Part shown: in pieces, positions 15,897 to 23,365 of the stretch
Layout: each line of letters starts with the position of its first letter
Numbering within the stretch: position 1 is the first letter of the stretch
Origin: VFZS01 sp964353255
GTDB taxonomy: Bacteria > Acidobacteriota > Terriglobia > Bryobacterales > Bryobacteraceae
Reading direction: 5' to 3'
Length of the DNA: 43,244 bases
NCBI GenBank assembly: GCA_964353255.1
Contig: CAYGVJ010000028.1
Coordinates: 1 to 43,244, forward strand
The notes under the pieces: generated by a model
What the model saw: only the letters and a program-made list of their open reading frames with translations
Told to the model about the DNA's origin: nothing
Databases searched by the model: none
Made by a program: the position numbers and the translations under genes

Positions 15897-17249
15897 TCAG
15901 GACCGCCGGGGCCGGCGCCAGCGCCCGCCCAGTCCGCCGCTGTCGTACAGGGGCGTGGGTTCAAAGTATTGTGGCTCCAGCAGATGCGGTTTCACGGCCT
16001 CCTCGTTTAGCTCCACACCGAGCCCGGGCGCATTGCTGACCGGGATGTGGCCGTCAGCCGCCACGGCTGGTGGTGTCGGCCCCTTGACCAAGTCTTTCCA
16101 CCAGGTGCAGTCCGCTTGGTGGTACTCCAGCACCATGAAGTTACTCAAGACAGACGCCGCGTGGACGGATGCTGCCTGGGCCACCGGGGAGTTGCAGGCG
16201 TGAATCGCGACGGGCACGTTGAATAATGCGCCAAACTCGCCGATTCTTCGCAGCTCGAGCAGACCGCCGCACACAGTCACGTCCGGGTGGATGATGTCCA
16301 CGGCCCTGTTTAGAAGGAGGTCGCGAAAGATCTCCTTAAGCCCGAACGCGTATTCGCCCGTGAGTGTGGGAGTAGTGGTGGCGGCGGAGAGCAACTTGTA
16401 GCCCTGCCAGTCGTGATAGTCGAGCAGATCTTCAGCCCAGGCAAGTTGGTACGGTTCAAAGGCCCTGGCGTAGCGAATGCAGTCATTCAGGGATAGCTCT
16501 CCGAAGTGGTCAGCCGCCAGTGGCGCGTCCCAGCCAATGGCATCGCGCACCGCGGCGAGGTACTCGCACATGTATTTCAGGCCCTTGTCGGTCGCGGCGC
16601 CGTTGTCATTCACTGCCCCGAGCTTGTTCGCGACCATGCGCGTGCGGAGATCCATCTTAAGGAAGGTGTAGCCCGCCTTCTTTCGGGCAAGCATCCGGCT
16701 GGCGAATGCCGCCGGATCCGGGCTTTCGACGGTGTCGCAGTAGACTCGGATACGCTCCCTCATCTTACTTCCGAGTAAGCGCCAGACGGGAACCCCGTAA
16801 ACCTTCCCGGCGATGTCATGTAGCGCGATATCGATAGCGCTGTATGCAACGCTCATTCCGACCGCTCCGCTCGGTGCTCCGTCAGAGTTCACGAATCGGC
16901 GTACCTCGCGGAGGATCCCCTGTAGATCGAGCGGGTTTTGCCCCACAAGGGATTGCTTGAAGATGAACGCGCTCTCGATTCCACCGTGAGTGAACAACTC
17001 GCCGAGTCCGTGTACGCCCTGATTAGTGTCGATGCGGATGATCGGATAATGAAAAGGCGGATTGTTCACAGTGCAGCCGCGCACGTCTGTGATCTTGAGG
17101 CCGGTCGGGGCTGAGTTCGTGTTCACGGCAGCATCCGTTGGGCTGCCTGCCTCTAGCAGTTGGACGACCGGCGTTGCGGCACCGATTCGGGTGACCTGGC
17201 GGAGAAGGTGTCGGCGGCTGATTATTGACGATCGGTCTTTTCGTTCCAT
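15897..17249 (-). CDS. Tat-exported enolase-superfamily (mandelate racemase/sugar-acid dehydratase) enzyme
   Basis: 450 residues with a twin-arginine signal ('ISRRHLLRQVTRIG'). The MR-subgroup active site is complete: Lys198 in 'FLKMDLR' on strand 2, metal ligands Asp247 ('LAADHFG'), Glu273 ('WAEDLL') and Glu299 ('TGEYAFG'), and a His350-Asp323 dyad ('VAIHACNS', 'IHPDVTVCGG') with the 27-residue spacing seen in mandelate racemase. Members abstract the alpha-proton of a carboxylate; most MR-like neighbours of sugar genes are aldonic-acid dehydratases, which would yield a 2-keto-3-deoxy acid suitable for the RraA-like lyase encoded 29 bases downstream. Export of this family is unusual. It is the first gene of the island; a palindromic site lies ~110 bases upstream. 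Confidence 0.85.
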   Translation of the reverse strand: MERKDRSSIISRRHLLRQVTRIGAATPVVQLLEAGSPTDAAVNTNSAPTGLKITDVRGCTVNNPPFHYPIIRIDTNQGVHGLGELFTHGGIESAFIFKQSLVGQNPLDLQGILREVRRFVNSDGAPSGAVGMSVAYSAIDIALHDIAGKVYGVPVWRLLGSKMRERIRVYCDTVESPDPAAFASRMLARKKAGYTFLKMDLRTRMVANKLGAVNDNGAATDKGLKYMCEYLAAVRDAIGWDAPLAADHFGELSLNDCIRYARAFEPYQLAWAEDLLDYHDWQGYKLLSAATTTPTLTGEYAFGLKEIFRDLLLNRAVDIIHPDVTVCGGLLELRRIGEFGALFNVPVAIHACNSPVAQAASVHAASVLSNFMVLEYHQADCTWWKDLVKGPTPPAVAADGHIPVSNAPGLGVELNEEAVKPHLLEPQYFEPTPLYDSGGLGGRWRRPRRS

Positions 17250-17356
17250 CGAACAGCCCTTAGGCTGTCGCGCTTGCGGTCCCAGAGCGGCGGCTGGCCT
17301 GCCGGCCTTAAGTCCCGAATCTAAGCCGTGTGAGTGCGAGGCGCAACGTTAAACCA

Positions 17357-17372
17357 GTTACCTAACGGTTAG
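17357..17372 (+). promoter_or_regulatory. Candidate operator upstream of the enolase-family gene
   Basis: GTTACCTAACGGTTAG, containing the perfect palindrome CTAAC-G-GTTAG at 17362-17372, lies ~108 bases before the enolase-family start. It matches 14 of 15 bases of the site before the TonB receptor gene in inverted orientation. A dimeric repressor of LacI or GntR type would be a natural reader; no such gene is in the window. Confidence 0.45.
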
Positions 17373-17559
17373 TCCGCAGTTCATCTGCACAGGCTGAAGA
17401 GTCTGCCGACTATCCCTGTCGGCAACCACATCCGGGGTCGGCCGCGACGGGGTTGTGGTTGGTAGAAACTCCCTCCGGACCAGAACTCGTTGATTCCTCG
17501 AGGTTTCCAGTGTGCGATCCGGAGCGCTCACGCGGGCCGCAGCCTGCACGCGGCCGGAG

Positions 17560-17948
17560 GCCCGCGAGATACCTCCTTCGCCTCATAAGAGCCCACCGCC
17601 GGCGCGAGTTGGTGACCTCGATCTCGCACTGGGAGGTGCCATTCGGGTAGCTGTTCACCCGGACGACGTACTCCCGCACCTGTGAGAACGCCGTGCACAG
17701 GGCGGACGGTAGAACCGCTGTCGCGTTGGCGAGCGGCACGTTCCCAGGCCTGACGTCAGCTCGCCAGGGTGCCAGGCGCCAGGAGGCAGTACCGCGTTCT
17801 CCCGGCGCCTGAAGTTGCCCCGGTTGGCAGCGCCCACGGCAGCCTGGACCGCGCGCGGGTTCTCCACGACGACGTTGACCGCGCGGCCCTCGAAAACGTC
17901 AACCGTCTGGCTCGGGTCGAGCGTGACACTCAAGTTGATCGGCTGGCT
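17560..17948 (-). pseudogene. Remnants of phage-tail-like genes (two frames)
   Basis: One frame reads 'INLSVTLDPSQTVDVFEGRAVNVVVENPRAVQAAVGAANRGNFRRR' (about 17940-17800), which resembles the end of a long tail-associated protein. A shifted frame reads 'RPGNVPLANATAVLPSALCTAFSQVREYVVRVNSYPNGTSQCEIEVTNSRRRW' (about 17755-17590), resembling a small tail protein of myovirus-like or tailocin clusters. Neither has a credible start and the frames are broken. Identification is from general pattern only, with low certainty. Downstream (17400-17560) I see nothing recognisable. Confidence 0.25.
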
Positions 17949-17993
17949 TGCGGCCACCGCCTGCGGGACATTCTGGTCGAGGAGGACACGCAG
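17949..17993 (-). pseudogene. DUF5615 toxin-like start, truncated
   Basis: Eight bases after the DUF433 gene stop, the minus strand reads 'LRVLLDQNVPQAVAA', the typical opening of DUF5615 (PIN-like) proteins that usually follow DUF433 genes. The expected ATG is a CTG here, and the family sequence ends after ~15 residues, running into unrelated phage-like sequence. I infer that the toxin partner has been deleted. Confidence 0.4.
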
Positions 17994-18000
17994 TGCCAGT

Positions 18001-18219
18001 TCAGGCCCGGCTGATGACCTGCTCTTCATCTACAACCGCGGCGGCGTACTCCAGCGCAGCCTGCACGTCCTCGCGCGACAGCTCGGGGTAGGATTCCAAA
18101 ATCCGCTCGACAGTGTAGCCACCAGCCACCATCCCGAGGATGTTGCGGACCATCACGCGGGTCCCACGAATCACAGGTTTCCCGCTGCAAACGCCAGGAT
18201 CAACAGCTATGCGCTCCAT
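18001..18219 (-). CDS. DUF433 domain protein, antitoxin-like
   Basis: 72 residues that match DUF433 end to end: 'GKPVIRGTRVMVRNILGMVAGGYTVERILESYPELSREDVQAALEYAAA'. DUF433 proteins carry a small winged helix-turn-helix related to VapB-type antitoxins and usually pair with a DUF5615 PIN-like toxin encoded directly downstream. Here only the first ~15 residues of that toxin remain, so this is probably an orphan antitoxin. The ATG at 18219 gives the canonical 'MERIAVDPGVCSGKP' start. Confidence 0.85.
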   Translation of the reverse strand: MERIAVDPGVCSGKPVIRGTRVMVRNILGMVAGGYTVERILESYPELSREDVQAALEYAAAVVDEEQVISRA

Positions 18220-18266
18220 CTGCTACCCCCACACTGCCACTATAGCCCGGCAGCGGCCCGCCCTGC

Positions 18267-18893
18267 TTACCTGAAACCCCCGGGCTTCATGCCGGCGACC
18301 TCGCCGGCAGCCACCACGCCGGTCACTATGGTGCCCGCCTGCCAGCGGCGGAAGCACTGGACGAAAGCCTCGGCGATCGACTCGAACATCTCGGCGTCCA
18401 GGACCGCCCGCGGCCGGCCCAGGGCCATCACCATGCGGGTCAGCAAGGACATCGTGTTGAGGCAGCCGCTCATTTGTGACAGGGACTTGAGCGGCGTGGG
18501 AACGTTAGCCGCCGAGGCCGGCGAAGGATACCACTCGAGCGACGGCACCCGTATGCTGGCCAGGTAGGCCATCCAAGCTTCCCCGAGGGTGTTCGCCACG
18601 ACCCGGGAGCGCCTGCGCGCCCACGGGCTGCCCCTCGGAGCGCGCGCCAGAATCAGGGCCGCCCAGGCCGGGCCCAGGACCCTGCCCCCTGAGGCGATTC
18701 CTCCGCTGACCGTTACGCCGCTCAGAGTGGCCTGGCTCTGCCACTGCTGCCAGGCGGCGCAGACGGCCTCCGAGATGCCATCAATGAACGCCTCGTACCG
18801 GCCGAGAGCCACGCGCCGCGGCGCGCGCAGCGCAAAGTGGTTGAAGCGCGCGCGGGCTATGGCGCGCATGTGCGAGGCCGGCGGGGCAGGCAT
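18267..18893 (-). CDS. Hypothetical protein with an internal duplication, downstream of the caspase gene
   Basis: 208 residues, 13 bases after the caspase-like gene stop on the same strand, so probably co-transcribed. Residues ~33-75 ('FIDGISEAVCAAWQQWQSQATLSGVTVSGGIASGGRVLGP') and ~168-208 ('MFESIAEAFVQCFRRWQAGTIVTGVVAAGEVAGMKPGGF') share the pattern I-[AS]-E-A-x5-[WF]-x2-WQ-x3-[TL]-x-[ST]-G-V followed by a Gly-rich turn, indicating two copies of a small helix-plus-loop module. There is no signal peptide or membrane helix. I do not recognise the family. No good ribosome binding site is visible, so the start could be the ATG at 18869. Confidence 0.5.
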   Translation of the reverse strand: MPAPPASHMRAIARARFNHFALRAPRRVALGRYEAFIDGISEAVCAAWQQWQSQATLSGVTVSGGIASGGRVLGPAWAALILARAPRGSPWARRRSRVVANTLGEAWMAYLASIRVPSLEWYPSPASAANVPTPLKSLSQMSGCLNTMSLLTRMVMALGRPRAVLDAEMFESIAEAFVQCFRRWQAGTIVTGVVAAGEVAGMKPGGFR

Positions 18894-18906
18894 TATGTGT
18901 CCGCGG

Positions 18907-20997
18907 TTACGGACGCGCGGCCAGCGCGGCGTCGATACTGGCCACCGTTTTGCGCGCGTAATCGGCTTCGGCCAAGTCGGCGTTCAGGGCCAGCATCGTG
19001 CGGAAGTGTTTCTGCGCCGCGGGCAAGGCCTCCAGCCGCCCCGTCTGCTGATACTGGTGGGCATAGGAAAGACCCAGGGCATAATGCACGTAAGCGTCGT
19101 CCGGGTAGTAGGCAAGCGACTTCTGGCAGTAACCGATGGCGGCGTCGTAACGCTTGAGCTGGCGCTCGGCGTCGCACAGTCCGAAGTAAGCCAGGCTGCG
19201 AAGGTCCTTCCAGATATCGCCCTGCGAAGCGCGCGTCTTTTTGCCGAACTTCCCGGCCAGGAAACCCAGGGCGTAGTAGTTAACCTTGCGCGCCAGGCCG
19301 CTGTCGAAGTTACTCAAGCGCAGGTACTGAAGATACTCGGCCTTTGACTCCTCGTAGTTCCCGCTCAAGCGCAGGCTTTCCGCCAGCCAGAAGTGCGCCT
19401 CGGCATTGCCGGGCTGGAGGCGGATGGCGGTGCGCGCGTGCTCGATCGACTGCTGGTACTGGTCCTTCATCCGGAAGGCCTGGGCCAGCAGGTAGTTGCC
19501 CATGGCGTGGTTGCGGTCGCGCCGGAGCACGAAATCGAGTTGCCGGATGGCTTCGTCCATGTTGCCGATGTCCAGCAGCATGCCGGCGAAGCTGGCGCGG
19601 GCCTCCAGGTAATCGGGATCGATGTCGATGGCCTGGCGAAAGGATTTCTCCGCGCCGGCTTCGTCGAACAGAGCGTTCTGGACGCGGGCCAGGTAGAGGT
19701 ACGCCTGGCTGTAGCGCGGCTCGATCTCCAGGGCCTTGGCGAGCAGCTCGGCGGCCCGGCGATAGTTCTTCTCCCCGCCGTCGCTGTAACGTTCCAGGGC
19801 CTGGTCAAACAGCTCGACGGCGGCCTTCTTGCGGTGCACCTGAATCTGGATGCGTATGTTGACCGTGGTCTGCTGGCCGGGATATACCATCTCCTCGCGC
19901 GGGCCGTCCGGCTCGTAGCCCATCTTCACGGCCTTGACGGTGTGCATGCCGGGCACCAGGCCGGGCAAAGTCAGCGGCGTGCCCTTGTTGAGAACGCCCA
20001 CCGACTTGCCGTCCACCCACGCCTCGACGCCGTCCATGTTGCTGACCAGAATCAAGGCGCCGAATTTCGGCGGGGGCGGCGCGCCGGCCGCCACGTTGCT
20101 GGGGACGTAAGCCAGCAGCATGTTGGGATCAAAGCTGCTGCGGTCCGAGGTGGGGTTCTGCTGCGCCCCGCTGGCTTCGCGCACGTTGCGCCGCACGTAT
20201 TCGGCCAGCTCGTCGGCGGTGACGATGCCGTCGCGGTTCTCGTCCGCCGACCCCTCCAGGCCCTTGACCACGTAGTAAGTGAAGATGCCGTGGCCGCCGC
20301 CCCAATCGGGGCTTTCGAAGCTGCGCTCGCGGTCCCGGCTGGCGGTCAAGGAGAACAGCGAGCGGCTCAGATCCAGCAGGCTGCGGTTGATGGTCTGGTT
20401 ATCGGCTTCCGGGTTGATGGCGCCGCTGTGGCAGGTATCGGTCAGCAGCACCTTCCACTTGGCTCGGATCTTCGAGCCGATGACCGCGCCCAGGGTATCC
20501 ATCGGATAGGCGGTGCCGGCGATGTTCTTGAGGTCCATGTCATAGGGCGCCAAATAGGCCTTGCCGCCGAGGACGAAACCGTGGCCGGCGAAGTAGATCA
20601 GCACGCGGTCGTCGTCCCGGGCCACCGAGGTCAGCCACTGCTCCAACTCGCGGCGCAGCGCGGCCAGGGTGGCACGCTCGCCCGCGAGCCGGTGCACGTT
20701 CTCGGCCGGGAAGTTGCCGCCCTCGGCGCTGATCAGGATCGAGTACATGGCCTCGGCATCGCGCTCCGGATAGCGCAGTTGCAGTTGCGCCGGCAAGTTC
20801 TTGTAGTTGGCGATGCCCACCACCAGGGCGTAGCTGCGCGGAATCCTGGGGGCGGCAGGAGCGGCCTCCACAACGTCTTTTTCTACGCGCAGGTCGCGCT
20901 GCTGGGGCGGCGCAGGCGGTTTCGCCTGCGGTGCAGTAGCCTGCTGGGCGCCCCAGGCGGCCAGCACCGTCGCCAGCAGCAAAGTCTTCCGCCACAT
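18907..20997 (-). CDS. Exported caspase-like (peptidase C14) protein with EF-hand, PEGA and TPR domains
   Basis: 696 residues. A signal peptide (MWRKTLLLATVLAAWGAQQATA) and proline-rich linker precede a p20-like caspase domain at residues ~54-240. The catalytic dyad is present: His139 in 'VLIYFAGHGF' and Cys189 in 'VLLTDTCHSGA'. A calcium-loop-like EF-hand follows ('DENRDGIVTADE', ~252-263), then a PEGA domain (~310-385, 'GVEAWVDGKSVGVLNKGTPLTLPGLVPGMHTV'), then about eight TPR units to the end. Prokaryotic caspase homologues cleave after basic or acidic residues and are often calcium-dependent. It heads a minus-strand group whose upstream members are two DUF4384 proteins 7 bases and further upstream, a pairing also seen elsewhere in proteobacteria and acidobacteria. 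The target is unknown. Confidence 0.85.
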   Translation of the reverse strand: MWRKTLLLATVLAAWGAQQATAPQAKPPAPPQQRDLRVEKDVVEAAPAAPRIPRSYALVVGIANYKNLPAQLQLRYPERDAEAMYSILISAEGGNFPAENVHRLAGERATLAALRRELEQWLTSVARDDDRVLIYFAGHGFVLGGKAYLAPYDMDLKNIAGTAYPMDTLGAVIGSKIRAKWKVLLTDTCHSGAINPEADNQTINRSLLDLSRSLFSLTASRDRERSFESPDWGGGHGIFTYYVVKGLEGSADENRDGIVTADELAEYVRRNVREASGAQQNPTSDRSSFDPNMLLAYVPSNVAAGAPPPPKFGALILVSNMDGVEAWVDGKSVGVLNKGTPLTLPGLVPGMHTVKAVKMGYEPDGPREEMVYPGQQTTVNIRIQIQVHRKKAAVELFDQALERYSDGGEKNYRRAAELLAKALEIEPRYSQAYLYLARVQNALFDEAGAEKSFRQAIDIDPDYLEARASFAGMLLDIGNMDEAIRQLDFVLRRDRNHAMGNYLLAQAFRMKDQYQQSIEHARTAIRLQPGNAEAHFWLAESLRLSGNYEESKAEYLQYLRLSNFDSGLARKVNYYALGFLAGKFGKKTRASQGDIWKDLRSLAYFGLCDAERQLKRYDAAIGYCQKSLAYYPDDAYVHYALGLSYAHQYQQTGRLEALPAAQKHFRTMLALNADLAEADYARKTVASIDAALAARP

Positions 20998-21004
20998 ATC
21001 GCCC

Positions 21005-21700
21005 TCACTTGTGCGCCAGGCGGAACTCGTACAGCGCCGGCCCGGCGAGCGGCGCGGCGGAGGAGAGCACCGACTGGTTCTCGCGGCGCATGATGATCAG
21101 CTCGCGCGCGGTCGCCCCCTTCATTCCCTCCAAGTTCTCAGGCAGCGCCTCCTTCTCCATCACCCGCCTCGGCCCAGCCGAGGAATCTATGCACAGACCC
21201 CGCGCGCGAAAGACCGCGTCGTCGCAGCGTGGCACGAGCGTCGGCGGAAGCGGCCCCGGCTTGGGAGGCGGCGGAAGCGGCACGTAGGCCGACGGCGCAC
21301 GGTCGCCCAAGACCACCGGGCTGACCAGCCAGTAGACGATGTCGTATCCCGGAGGCCCGGCCACCCGGAACCAAGCTTCGGTGGCCGGCACCGGGTAGTC
21401 CTTGCCCGAACGGATGTTGTTCTCGCGGCCCGTCTCCTCGCGCGGAAACAGCAAGGTGTAAGCGCCGCTGGTGCCGTAGTTCAGAACGTAAAGATAGCCG
21501 TCGAAGTTAGCGCGGAAGCGAAAGCGGACGCGGTCGCCGCTGGCCAGCACCAGGCCGGGGTCGATGGCGCGCCAGCTCTCGCCCTCCATCCGCTCCAGGG
21601 TGATCTCGATGCGTTGCGGCCCGCGGGCCAGGGACTTGGACTGCGCCAGTGCGGCCGCGGGCATTCCCAGCAGAAGCCCCAAGGTGATGAGTCGGCCCAT
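21005..21700 (-). CDS. Exported DUF4384 protein (short)
   Basis: 231 residues from the ATG at 21700, one base after the previous gene's TGA (TGATATG), with a Sec signal (MGRLITLGLLLGMPAAALAQ). The DUF4384 pattern is 'GLVLASGDRVRFRFRANFDGYLYVLNYGTSGAYTLLFPREETGRENNIRSGKDYPVPA...WFRV', a beta-rich domain that often accompanies caspase-like or kinase genes. A proline-rich linker follows, then an ~70-residue tail with 'TARELIIMRRENQSVLSSAAPLAGPALYEFRLAHK'. The stop is 7 bases before the caspase-like gene's start. Together with its upstream paralogue it may form the extracytoplasmic partner or sensor of the caspase; that role is inference. Confidence 0.75.
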   Translation of the reverse strand: MGRLITLGLLLGMPAAALAQSKSLARGPQRIEITLERMEGESWRAIDPGLVLASGDRVRFRFRANFDGYLYVLNYGTSGAYTLLFPREETGRENNIRSGKDYPVPATEAWFRVAGPPGYDIVYWLVSPVVLGDRAPSAYVPLPPPPKPGPLPPTLVPRCDDAVFRARGLCIDSSAGPRRVMEKEALPENLEGMKGATARELIIMRRENQSVLSSAAPLAGPALYEFRLAHK

Positions 21701-21701
21701 A

Positions 21702-22568
21702 TCACTGATGGTTGAGGGAGATATCGACCACCACGCGAGAGTCCGCACGCGTGGCTTTGTTCACCACGTAGACCGCGGTTTCCTTCTTCTCGCCCGGCGT
21801 GCTCTCGTTAACCTTCTCGATGATCAGATCGCGGGCATAGGCCCGGCGCAGCCTGCCGACCAGGCTGTCATCGATGGGGCCTAGGTTCTGCGCCAGCAGG
21901 AGCCTGGGGCCCTTCTCTTCCGGGGGCGGCGCGGCCGGAATCTCGGCGGGGCGCCGGCTGAGCGAGTAGATCAGCTTCTCCAGGTCAGCCTCGGGCTGGC
22001 GGGATAGAACCAGGAAAAGCTGCTCCGTGCCCGGCTGCTCGTCGAAAGTGAAAACGTACCCCGCGGGGACGTCATAACGTCGCCCGCGCTCGACGCGGTT
22101 GTTGCCGCCCTCGATCTCCGCCGACGGGAAGAGCACCTTCCAGGCCCCGCTGGTGCCCCGGTTGACGATATAGAGATACGCCGTGTCGTTCACTTCCACG
22201 CTCACGCGGATGCGGTCCCCGGCCCGGAAGACGCCGCCCGGATTAACCTCCACGGTCTGGTCGTCCAGCTTCTGGAGGATGCTGTAACGCACCCCCAGAG
22301 GCGCCGTGGGCTTATAAGCTACCGCGACCACTTTGGGACTTGGCTCCGGAGGTTGAGGCGGGGTCGGGCTGGGCGGCCTGAGCCCAGGCGGCTTCGGTGG
22401 CGGTGTGGGCTGCGGTTGCGGCGCCGGCATCGCGGGCGCGGTATAGAACATTTCGCGGGCCGTCAGCTTTTTTTTCTGCTGCTCGGAAGCGGCGGACGCG
22501 GCCCCGGCTACGAGTATCCAGGCCAGCAGGCCGGCGCCAGTCAGGCTAACGCAGATCCTGATACGCAT
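21702..22568 (-). CDS. Exported DUF4384 protein (long, proline-rich linker)
   Basis: 288 residues from the ATG at 22568, which begins the signal peptide MRIRICVSLTGAGLLAWILVAGAASA; the open frame extends far upstream but over the antisense of the divergent gene. A proline-rich linker (~50-75) leads into DUF4384 ('GGVFRAGDRIRVSVEVNDTAYLYIVNRGTSGAWKVLFPSAEIEGGNNRVERGRRYDVPAGYVFTFDEQPGTEQLFLVLSRQ'). The C-terminal part ('LVGRLRRAYARDLIIEKVNES...AVYVVNK...VVVDISLNHQ') aligns with the tail of the downstream paralogue, indicating tandem duplication. It is the first gene of the minus-strand caspase operon; the 137-base divergent region with the plus-strand operon carries a large palindrome. Confidence 0.75.
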   Translation of the reverse strand: MRIRICVSLTGAGLLAWILVAGAASAASEQQKKKLTAREMFYTAPAMPAPQPQPTPPPKPPGLRPPSPTPPQPPEPSPKVVAVAYKPTAPLGVRYSILQKLDDQTVEVNPGGVFRAGDRIRVSVEVNDTAYLYIVNRGTSGAWKVLFPSAEIEGGNNRVERGRRYDVPAGYVFTFDEQPGTEQLFLVLSRQPEADLEKLIYSLSRRPAEIPAAPPPEEKGPRLLLAQNLGPIDDSLVGRLRRAYARDLIIEKVNESTPGEKKETAVYVVNKATRADSRVVVDISLNHQ

Positions 22569-22600
22569 GGGAGTGTCTCTGTGCCGGATCTTAGCACATT

Positions 22601-22656
22601 GAATCGGGGACAGGCAGGGGTGTCCACGTGGGGACACCCTAGCCAGTCCCCGATTC
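22601..22656. repeat. 56-base nested palindrome in the divergent promoter region
   Basis: GAATCGGGGAC (22601-22611) pairs perfectly with GTCCCCGATTC (22646-22656). Inside it GGGTGTCC and GGACACCC form a second stem around CACGTGG. It lies between the two divergent start codons (22568 and 22705). The form resembles REP/BIME elements mobilised by RAYT proteins, but its position could also affect both promoters. Confidence 0.6.
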
Positions 22657-22704
22657 GCCGCAGAGGGAATATAATGGGGCTGTCGGCAAAGGAGGGGATC
22701 GAAA

Positions 22705-23343
22705 GTGGCAAGAACACTCCAAATGCTCGGAAAACGACGGCAGACGTTGCCGGTCTTGCTGGCCTGCGCATTGGCTTTCCAGACCATGCCGCGGCCGCTC
22801 GCGGGACAGGAACAGCCCAAGCCGAGGCTCAACATCGTCATCGTGGAAGGCGAGGGCGCGATCAACAACATCCGCCAGCGCACGGCCCGCGAGCCGATCA
22901 TCCGGGTCGAGGACGAGAACCACCGGCCCCTGGCCGGCGCTTCGGTGGTCTTCCTGCTGCCCGACTCCGGCGCGAGCGGCGTTTTCGCCAACGGGACACG
23001 CATGCTCACCGCGATGACCGACCAGCAGGGTCGTGCCGTCGCCACGGGCCTGCGGCCTAACAACATTGCCGGGAAATTCCAGATCCGCGTGAACGCCACC
23101 TACCAGGGCATGACCGGCAACGCCACCATCGCCCAGACCAACGCTATGGCCGCGGCCGCTGCGGCAGGCGGCGTCTCGGGGAAGTTGCTGGCCATCATCG
23201 CGGTGGCGGGGGGCGCGGCGGCGGGAGGCGCAATCCTGGCCACCCGCGGCGGCAAAACGACGCCAGCTACGCCTTCTCCGCCGGCATCGCGGCCGACAGT
23301 CTCCATTTCAGCGGGTACGCCCAGCGTAGGCGCACCCAGGTAG
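22705..23343 (+). CDS. Exported/membrane-tethered Ig-like (carboxypeptidase-regulatory-like) protein
   Basis: 212 residues starting at GTG with a strong AAGGAGG site nine bases upstream. It has a signal peptide (…LPVLLACALAFQTMPRPLAGQ), then a beta-sandwich region 'AREPIIRVEDENHRPLAGASVVFLLPDSGASGVFANGTRMLTAMTDQQGRAVATGLRPNNIAGKFQIRVNATYQGMTGNATIAQTN'. That is the pattern of bacterial Ig/carboxypeptidase-regulatory domains. Near the C-terminus is an Ala/Gly-rich hydrophobic segment ('LLAIIAVAGGAAAGGAILAT') and a Pro/Ser tail. It is the first of three exported proteins on the plus strand, facing the caspase operon. Enzymatic function is unlikely; structural or adhesive roles are plausible. Confidence 0.6.
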   Translation: MARTLQMLGKRRQTLPVLLACALAFQTMPRPLAGQEQPKPRLNIVIVEGEGAINNIRQRTAREPIIRVEDENHRPLAGASVVFLLPDSGASGVFANGTRMLTAMTDQQGRAVATGLRPNNIAGKFQIRVNATYQGMTGNATIAQTNAMAAAAAAGGVSGKLLAIIAVAGGAAAGGAILATRGGKTTPATPSPPASRPTVSISAGTPSVGAPR

Positions 23344-23351
23344 CAGGGCAA

Positions 23352-23357
23352 GGGAGG
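23352..23357 (+). promoter_or_regulatory. Ribosome binding site deciding the start at 23366
   Basis: GGGAGG ends eight bases before ATG 23366. The in-frame GTG at 23357 is part of this site and so is unlikely to be the start. Confidence 0.55.
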
Positions 23358-23365
23358 TGGTCACA

